A stretch of 64,000 bases of DNA from Pseudomonas sp. (GTDB taxonomy: Bacteria; Pseudomonadota; Gammaproteobacteria; Pseudomonadales; Pseudomonadaceae), in the NCBI RefSeq assembly GCF_030150285.1, contig NZ_JASLGE010000054.1, positions 1-64,000 of the forward strand, in the 5' to 3' direction. A program made the translations under genes and the position numbers. Positions 59,826 to 64,000 of the stretch are shown here, one piece after another (within the stretch, counting starts at the first letter, position 1; every line of letters starts with the position of its first letter). The notes below the pieces were generated by a model. That model had not been told where the DNA came from and made no database searches. It was given only the letters and a program-made list of their open reading frames with translations.

Positions 59826-60451
59826 AGACAAATACCTTTGCCCCAACCGGCGCTCTCATACAGTCGCTCCCAACGCAAAAGAATCAGGCGCGGGTAATTA
59901 CGGTTTTCTCTGAAGTTGGCAGCCGAGCGGCCAGCGTTGTACCGCTCGACAGATTCGAACCAGGTCAGCGGATCGGCACCCTTAGCCGATGCCAACTTGC
60001 GGTCGCGAATAACCCATCCAAGTCCGCCGTTGTAAGCCGATAGCATCATGGCCGCCCGGTCACAGGTGGTATGTGCCTTAACGCGACTTACCAGCCAGAG
60101 GTCATAACTGACCAAGGCCTGCATAGACCAAGCGGGGTTATAGGGCTCGACCTTGCCAAGCGCTTTAGGAAATAACTCGGCGAGCCAAGTGGCGGTCGAG
60201 GGCATCACCTGGCCCAAGCCTTGCGCACCTACAGGCGATTTTGCGTTGAACTTCCAACGGCTTTCCTGATGAATCTGTGCGGCAAAGGTTGCAACTGGTG
60301 CATCCAGGCCCCACTCGGCTTGGGCAATGCGAGTCAGGTCGCGGCGGTAACGTTCGGCATCAGCTGGAATTTCTGCGTGCGCCAGAGTGCTAGCAAGACC
60401 AGCAAGCGCACCCAGACATCCCGCACCTATATATAGAAGGATTCTGCGCAT
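59822..60451 (-). CDS. Phage lytic transglycosylase (SLT domain endolysin)
   Basis: A 209-residue enzyme with N-terminal signal or signal-anchor (ILLYIGAGCLGALAGLASTL) and a family 1 SLT domain: catalytic Glu63 in IHQESRWKFNAKSPVGAQGL, then GQVMPSTATW, and AYNGGLGWV. It cleaves the murein glycan. The N-terminal export signal suggests sec-dependent, holin-timed release. Lies between the holin and the spanin genes. Confidence 0.87.
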   Translation of the reverse strand: MRRILLYIGAGCLGALAGLASTLAHAEIPADAERYRRDLTRIAQAEWGLDAPVATFAAQIHQESRWKFNAKSPVGAQGLGQVMPSTATWLAELFPKALGKVEPYNPAWSMQALVSYDLWLVSRVKAHTTCDRAAMMLSAYNGGLGWVIRDRKLASAKGADPLTWFESVERYNAGRSAANFRENRNYPRLILLRWERLYESAGWGKGICL

Positions 60452-60453
60452 AT

Positions 60454-60747
60454 TCAGAGCCCCAGGGTCAGGCCGAGAACACAGGCAATCACCACCAGGG
60501 CGCGGCGAATGCCAGCCAGGGGTTGTGCAGTGCGCATCACTCTGTTCGGGCGAGCGTAGGGAAACAAAGCCCGGTCAATCCAATAACCGAGGACACCGCC
60601 AAGAGTGACCAAGCCAGCTTTGTAAAGCACGACTGGTAGTTTGGTTGGAGCAACCAGTGCCAAACAGATCAACAGAATCAGAGTGATCACGGTCCAGTCG
60701 GTCATACGTGGCGCATGGGGGCGCCGCTTGAGAAAGTGAGGTCTCAT
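60454..60747 (-). CDS. Putative holin
   Basis: A 97-residue protein with two or three hydrophobic stretches (WTVITLILLICLALVAPTKL, VVLYKAGLVTLGGVLGYWID, ALVVIACVLGLTLGL). Resembles putative phage holins in Mu-like phages. The start at 60747 overlaps the preceding stop (ATGA); ATG 60705 is an alternative. Immediately upstream of the endolysin. Confidence 0.75.
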   Translation of the reverse strand: MRPHFLKRRPHAPRMTDWTVITLILLICLALVAPTKLPVVLYKAGLVTLGGVLGYWIDRALFPYARPNRVMRTAQPLAGIRRALVVIACVLGLTLGL

Positions 60748-61085
60748 TGGTTTACTCGTGGTGAGTTGAGGGCTGAGCGCAATGCACTGAGGTGGTTCGC
60801 AGCAACTACGGCGTTACCAGGGACATGCACTGGTTTGCGGTATTCGGCGAGGGCAGGACCGGCAGGAGTTACAAAGGGACGAAACTTCTCTCGTTCGCGC
60901 ACGTGTTTATCGGCACGCGCTTCACCTTGAGAAACATGCGCTTGCACCATACCGAGCCATTCAGCAGGAACCTTTGCCAATAAAGTTTTGCGGGAAAGAT
61001 CATCTCCAGCGGCAAGGATTAGTTGTGCATATTGGCGCGGCCATTTAGGCCGGGTAACTTTTTTGGGAGCGGGATCTGTGCGCAT
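60744..61085 (-). CDS. Hypothetical phage protein at the head of the lysis operon
   Basis: A 113-residue basic protein (MRTDPAPKKVTRPKWPRQYA, FRPFVTPAGPALAEYRKPVH). It is coupled to the holin by an ATGA overlap and is the first gene after the early terminator, so its promoter region lies in 61086-61163. I do not recognise the family. Confidence 0.65.
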   Translation of the reverse strand: MRTDPAPKKVTRPKWPRQYAQLILAAGDDLSRKTLLAKVPAEWLGMVQAHVSQGEARADKHVREREKFRPFVTPAGPALAEYRKPVHVPGNAVVAANHLSALRSALNSPRVNQ

Positions 61086-61119
61086 GGTGCGAGCCTGCCG
61101 TTATTGGGAACGGAGCAAG

Positions 61120-61131
61120 CTTCGCGCGAAG
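61120..61131. promoter_or_regulatory. 12-bp palindrome in the lysis operon promoter region
   Basis: CTTCGCGCGAAG is perfectly self-complementary, 35 bases before the first lysis operon gene. The short gap between the early terminator and the operon should hold the late promoter, and a Mor-type activator needs a dyad there. Candidate only. Confidence 0.35.
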
Positions 61132-61162
61132 AGGGGGATACAGGAGTTTCAGGAGCATGTAA

Positions 61163-61189
61163 GAAAAACCCCCGCTCGGTGGCGGGGGT
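61163..61189 (-). terminator. Rho-independent terminator of the early/middle transcript
   Basis: ACCCCCGC (61168-61175) pairs with GCGGGGGT (61182-61189). On the minus strand it is followed by TTTTTC. It stands directly after the secreted-protein gene and separates it from the lysis operon. Confidence 0.88.
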
Positions 61190-61192
61190 CTA

Positions 61193-61786
61193 TTAAATGG
61201 CTTGCAAGGTGTATGAGGACATCAGAACATCCTGCACCAATCGATGTTCTACAGTGAGTCTTAACCGGCCCGCCCACTCCTTATGCGCTGCTTTAGGCTT
61301 TCCTCCAGCAAGTAAGATATTCATTTGACGATCCATCTCACTGTCCATGAAGTCGACAATATAGCTTGGCGAGCTCGGCTGGGGATTGTCGAAGAGGCTA
61401 TAAAGTAATGTACTGGTTAAGGCGTCAATAACACTCGCATCTTTTATGGTGGTATTGCTTGAGGCGAACTGAGCAATTGTAATTTCATCCAGATGCGCCA
61501 TATCTGAACCTTCAAACACCAATGTTGCAGAAGCAGAGCCATGCTGGAACGACACCATTTTTCGCTCTCGATTAGCAGAACCAGATTTCACTGCTTTTAG
61601 GTCCCGCTTGATATTAGGAAGTTCTTCCAAAATATCATCCAACGTTTTTTTGAACGGCCGTGTCTTTCGCTCTTGAGCAGAGTCTACGCCAGGGCTTGGC
61701 TTAGCTGAAGGTTCTGCAGCCAAAGACATTTCGGATTTGCCTAACAAGGCTGTCAGCATTAACAGTAAAGCCAAGGTCCCTTTCAT
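61193..61786 (-). CDS. Exported accessory protein downstream of mor
   Basis: A 197-residue protein with a signal peptide (GTLALLLMLTALLGKSEMSL, cleavage near LAA). The mature part has no recognised domain; residues 60-110 include VSFQHGSASATLVFEGSDMA and AQFASSNTTIKDASVIDALTS. Base composition is more AT-rich than the flanking phage genes. It begins right after the mor stop (TAAATG) and is followed by a terminator. This arrangement is that of a moron expressed with early genes. Function unknown. Confidence 0.7.
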   Translation of the reverse strand: MKGTLALLLMLTALLGKSEMSLAAEPSAKPSPGVDSAQERKTRPFKKTLDDILEELPNIKRDLKAVKSGSANRERKMVSFQHGSASATLVFEGSDMAHLDEITIAQFASSNTTIKDASVIDALTSTLLYSLFDNPQPSSPSYIVDFMDSEMDRQMNILLAGGKPKAAHKEWAGRLRLTVEHRLVQDVLMSSYTLQAI

Positions 61787-62224
61787 TTAGTGCGTCGTCC
61801 CTTCGTCGAATCCGAATAAGTCAGGCTCACTTCTGCGGTGCAGAGCCCGTTGTCGGGCAATTATGGCATACAGCGTTTGATTGGCGAGGCGGTACCTCTT
61901 GACCATCTCCACCGGCTGGACACCACCGTCGCGCCACTCCCGATAGATTTCCGCGTCCCGCATAGCTTTTTTGAGAAGCTCGCCGCGCGGGAGGTAGATC
62001 ACACTCCCGCCCAGCGTATCGCAGATTGCAAAGACCACGTGCCGGGCCAGCCCTGCAGGTGTTGCGGCGGGACCCATTTCCGTTTCCAGCTTGGCTTCAG
62101 CAATCTCAACCATCTCCCTCAGGGTGCCTTCCCAACGAGTTAGTACCTTAGGATCTTGCATGTGAGCAAGAACCTTATCTGGATCAAGTTTGTCGCTGTC
62201 ATCAGGGAATAGTTGCTCTGTCAT
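61787..62224 (-). CDS. Mor-family transcription activator
   Basis: A 145-residue protein of the Mor/C family. The helical dimerisation part is TRWEGTLREMVEIAEAKLET and MGPAATPAGLARHVVFAICDTLGG. The C-terminal helix-turn-helix contains EIYREWRDGGVQPVEMVKRY and RLANQTLYAIIARQRALHRR. Mor activates the middle/late promoters of Mu. GGAGG lies eight bases before the ATG, which overlaps the gemA stop. Confidence 0.88.
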   Translation of the reverse strand: MTEQLFPDDSDKLDPDKVLAHMQDPKVLTRWEGTLREMVEIAEAKLETEMGPAATPAGLARHVVFAICDTLGGSVIYLPRGELLKKAMRDAEIYREWRDGGVQPVEMVKRYRLANQTLYAIIARQRALHRRSEPDLFGFDEGTTH

Positions 62225-62637
62225 GTCTCGCGCCTCCCATGGCGGCGCGCATCGTAAGTCAATGCGGCAACCATCTTTTGGAGCTGCCCAGGGTCTAGCC
62301 ATTCCACGCGCTCAACCTTGAACATGCGAAAGGCCATCCCGTCAGCATACGCCCAGGAGCGTTTTGCCTCGGCAAGAAAAGCCTCGATTTTCCCCACCAG
62401 TTTTGCACGATCTGGTGCAGCCACAGGAGCTTTGCGCCCGTGCTTTTTGGCCGGTGCCGACTCCCAACCAAGCCGGGCGAATTCGGCCAGGACAGCACCG
62501 ATCTGGCGGGGATTTAGATCCTTGGCTGAACGTACACCTGCAATACGGGCCAGCAAGGAACGGTAGGTTTCATCGTCCAACCCCAAGTCTTTCTTGGCGA
62601 TATGGATTTTGCTTAGCTGCAGGTTTCGTGTGCTCAC
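62221..62637 (-). CDS. GemA-like early protein (Mu gp16, DUF1018)
   Basis: A 138-residue protein beginning MSTRNLQLSKIHIAKKDLGL, then DDETYRSLLARIAGVRSAKD, the DUF1018 signature. It has been tied in Mu to modulating host gene expression and supercoiling. It overlaps the mor start and follows the preceding gene by a four-base overlap. Confidence 0.87.
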   Translation of the reverse strand: MSTRNLQLSKIHIAKKDLGLDDETYRSLLARIAGVRSAKDLNPRQIGAVLAEFARLGWESAPAKKHGRKAPVAAPDRAKLVGKIEAFLAEAKRSWAYADGMAFRMFKVERVEWLDPGQLQKMVAALTYDARRHGRRET

Positions 62638-62927
62638 TGTCTTCCTCCTTTCATAAGTGCCCTGAATGCAACTGGGTCGCTTCGGGACAGTCTCGCAACA
62701 CCATGAATCGCCATAGTGAGTGCGTGTTCTGTTTCGTCGAGTTCCCCGGCGATGCGGATCTGTTCCAGCTCGCTTTGGGTTCCACGGTAGAGTTCGATCT
62801 TTAGTTTTTTTGCCCCCATAGCCACGCGTTTATCTTTCTCGCGCTTGCGTTGAGCACGTTTACGCTCGCGTGCCAGACGGGTCTTGCGCTGCTTTGGTGT
62901 TTCGTCTGTCATGGGTTGGCTGCTCAT
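62634..62927 (-). CDS. Hypothetical early phage protein
   Basis: A 97-residue protein with a very basic N-terminal helix (RKTRLARERKRAQRKREKDK), suggesting DNA or RNA contact. The C-terminal part is ETEHALTMAIHGVARLSRSD. It lacks an identified domain. Start may be 62927 or 62912; neither has a strong Shine-Dalgarno. Overlaps gemA. Confidence 0.6.
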   Translation of the reverse strand: MSSQPMTDETPKQRKTRLARERKRAQRKREKDKRVAMGAKKLKIELYRGTQSELEQIRIAGELDETEHALTMAIHGVARLSRSDPVAFRALMKGGRQ

Positions 62928-62982
62928 CAGTACCGGACAACCACGTCCGGCAGACCGCCCCGGCGTACCAGGGCGGTTTCGC

Positions 62983-63654
62983 TTAGTTCAGGGCGAACTG
63001 TTCCTGGCCGTTCACGCCGTGATTCAAGCGCACATCACCCGCCGCGATAAATCCGTGCATGGCGTCGGTCATGGCTCGCATGCCAGTGCCTTTGTTGGCG
63101 TTGCGGTCGCGACAGTCGAGCTTTGCCGTATCTGCGTGGTGTTTGAGCATGTACGCGGCTGTAGCTGGAGATGGTTCATCGTTGCCTGCGAAAGCCATGA
63201 CCTGCTTACGTACAGCTGACACCCAGGCCGAGCAGAACACATCAGCGCGCTTGGTCTTTGTCGCTGCCTTACAGCGCTTCAACTGAGTGCTGATAAAGTC
63301 ACGACGAGACTGGCGCACCTGACGCAGCAGCAAGGTCATGGTGTAGCTGGCCAGCTCTGCCATTTCACCGATGAAGCGCCACTCACCAATGCCTGACATG
63401 AACAGAACCTTGCAGGCATAGGCCTGGCTCACAGCTCCAACCATGTTGGCCTCCCATTGGGGAGGGGTCATCTTCGAGCCACTACGAGCGGCGCACTCGT
63501 ACACTTCGGAGAGTTGAACATCCGACTCTTCTAGCCGGTATTTTTCCATCAGCGCTCGGGCCTGACGCATTGCTGTAGCAGCTTCATGTGGGTTGTCGCT
63601 TGCTGCCAGCTGCAACAGTTTCTTGATTTTGTCCAAAGCCTTGCTGTGGTCCAT
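62983..63654 (-). CDS. DUF2786 phage protein
   Basis: A 223-residue protein. The N-terminal ALDKIKKLLQLAASDNPHEA and MRQARALMEKYRLEESDVQL is the DUF2786 domain. The rest, with a YTMTLLLRQVRQSRRDFI helix, resembles the associated DUF7168-like region. Common in Mu-like early regions; function unknown. Confidence 0.82.
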   Translation of the reverse strand: MDHSKALDKIKKLLQLAASDNPHEAATAMRQARALMEKYRLEESDVQLSEVYECAARSGSKMTPPQWEANMVGAVSQAYACKVLFMSGIGEWRFIGEMAELASYTMTLLLRQVRQSRRDFISTQLKRCKAATKTKRADVFCSAWVSAVRKQVMAFAGNDEPSPATAAYMLKHHADTAKLDCRDRNANKGTGMRAMTDAMHGFIAAGDVRLNHGVNGQEQFALN

Positions 63655-63658
63655 GTCG

Positions 63659-64000
63659 TCAGATCTCGTTGATACGGGTGATGCTGGTGTTGTTGGCCAG
63701 CAGATGTTTTTTCAGGGAGCTGAAGCTCTTCCAAGACCAGTCATAGGTGATGAATTTGACTGCCTGAGCTTCGGCGGCTTTGCGCTTTCCGTAGATCTTT
63801 TGATAGATCTCAATTTCTTTTTTGCTATGAAGGGCACGAGTCACCTTGCGGTAAAAGCGGCGAGTCTCCTCATGTTCGGGCTCGCCGGTTCTGTGGTCGC
63901 AGGCCAACCAGGCCCCCTTCAAATACCCATCCACGTAGACCAGCGTCGACCAACTCTTTTTGGCGCTGTCAGTCTGCTGCGATAGGTTGATCTCAAACCC
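63659..64000 (-). CDS. Early phage protein, 5' end beyond window
   Basis: The frame is open from 63659 to the window edge without a clear start. The visible 113 residues run from GFEINLSQQTDSAKKSWSTL through VYVDGYLKGAWLACDHRTGE to a helical basic part with KSFSSLKKHLLANNTSITRI. A GTG at 63934 would truncate an apparently continuous domain, so I treat the gene as partial. Family not recognised. Confidence 0.55.
   Translation of the reverse strand, partial: GFEINLSQQTDSAKKSWSTLVYVDGYLKGAWLACDHRTGEPEHEETRRFYRKVTRALHSKKEIEIYQKIYGKRKAAEAQAVKFITYDWSWKSFSSLKKHLLANNTSITRINEI

Larger units (their letters stand above)
35804..64000 (-). mobile_element. Mu-like transposable prophage, right part (runs past window end)
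   Basis: Genes from 36145 to the window edge follow the order of phage Mu from gemA/mor through lysis, head, tail and fibre genes, all on the minus strand, so the Mu right end is at low coordinates. No integrase or tRNA-end duplication is present, as expected for a transposable phage. The left part with repressor and transposase A/B lies beyond 64,000. I place the right terminus at about 35,804 because a TGTG begins just after the host terminator. The exact end and the target duplication are not proven. All structural genes look intact. Confidence 0.85.

Noticed and set aside
35804..64000. A defence island or other wholly new system inside the prophage
   Set aside because: Every sizeable gene fits a Mu-like morphogenesis or early function; only the secreted moron-like protein, the PBECR2-like domain and a few small ORFs remain unexplained.

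Overview
The window is a chromosomal segment of a Pseudomonas, most likely of the fluorescens lineage. This rests on recognisable Pseudomonas forms of ibpA with a ROSE-type leader, pbpG, yceH, nhaR, TerC and tRNA genes, and on a nic (nicotinate catabolism) cluster whose catalytic residues sit at the numbering known from P. putida. About the first 35.8 kb is host chromosome. The remaining 28 kb, to the right edge, is one Mu-like transposable prophage read almost entirely on the minus strand. No strain-level identification is possible from sequence reading alone.

Layout. 1-11.9 kb holds housekeeping and small-accessory genes: the 3' part of tRNA-Glu, a hotdog thioesterase, dusC, the heat-shock gene ibpA with a sigma-32 promoter and RNA thermometer, pbpG, an XRE regulator/DUF2975 membrane-protein pair, an SAM methyltransferase, a Dps-like ferritin, azlCD, three small proteins, an SdhL-class shikimate dehydrogenase-like enzyme, an S66 LD-carboxypeptidase, and an unrecognised HExxH (aspzincin-like) metallopeptidase. 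12.0-26.4 kb is yceH followed by the aerobic nicotinic acid pathway: nicT-F-E-D-C on the minus strand, divergent nicX-nicR, then nicA-nicB, the convergent repressor gene nicS, and molybdenum-cofactor helper genes of the XdhC and MocA types. NicAB hydroxylates nicotinate, NicC makes 2,5-dihydroxypyridine, NicX opens the ring, NicD deformylates, NicF deaminates and NicE isomerises maleate to fumarate. Two operator families are visible: a 34-bp perfect palindrome before nicA, and a pair of dyads in the nicC/nicX divergent promoter. 26.4-35.7 kb has a DUF1993 protein, a LuxR solo, sstT, an MFS exporter, nhaR, a small lipoprotein, TerC, a 59-residue membrane protein, a degenerate C39-like lipoprotein, a PuuB-like oxidase and tRNA-Val.

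Prophage. It starts immediately after the tRNA-Val terminator (about 35,804) and runs off the window. Three TTTGGCA repeats spaced 22 and 46 bp at the host junction look like transposase-binding sites. From high to low coordinates the order follows phage Mu: early genes with gemA and mor, a secreted accessory protein and terminator, a lysis block (holin, lytic transglycosylase, Rz with nested Rz1), a DksA-type zinc finger, terminase, portal, head, protease, major head, tail sheath and tube, the gp41 tail chaperone with an A-AAA-AAG -1 frameshift site, tape measure, baseplate, fibre and a beta-helix tailspike. Transposase A/B and repressor genes would lie past 64,000.

Most of the window is explained by known families. 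The less ordinary items are the frameshift chaperone, the PBECR2-like nuclease domain on the head protein, the metallopeptidase of unknown role, the C39-like lipoprotein without its catalytic residues, the frame-disrupted membrane ORF at the prophage end and the nic operators. I did not find a convincing wholly new multi-gene system.
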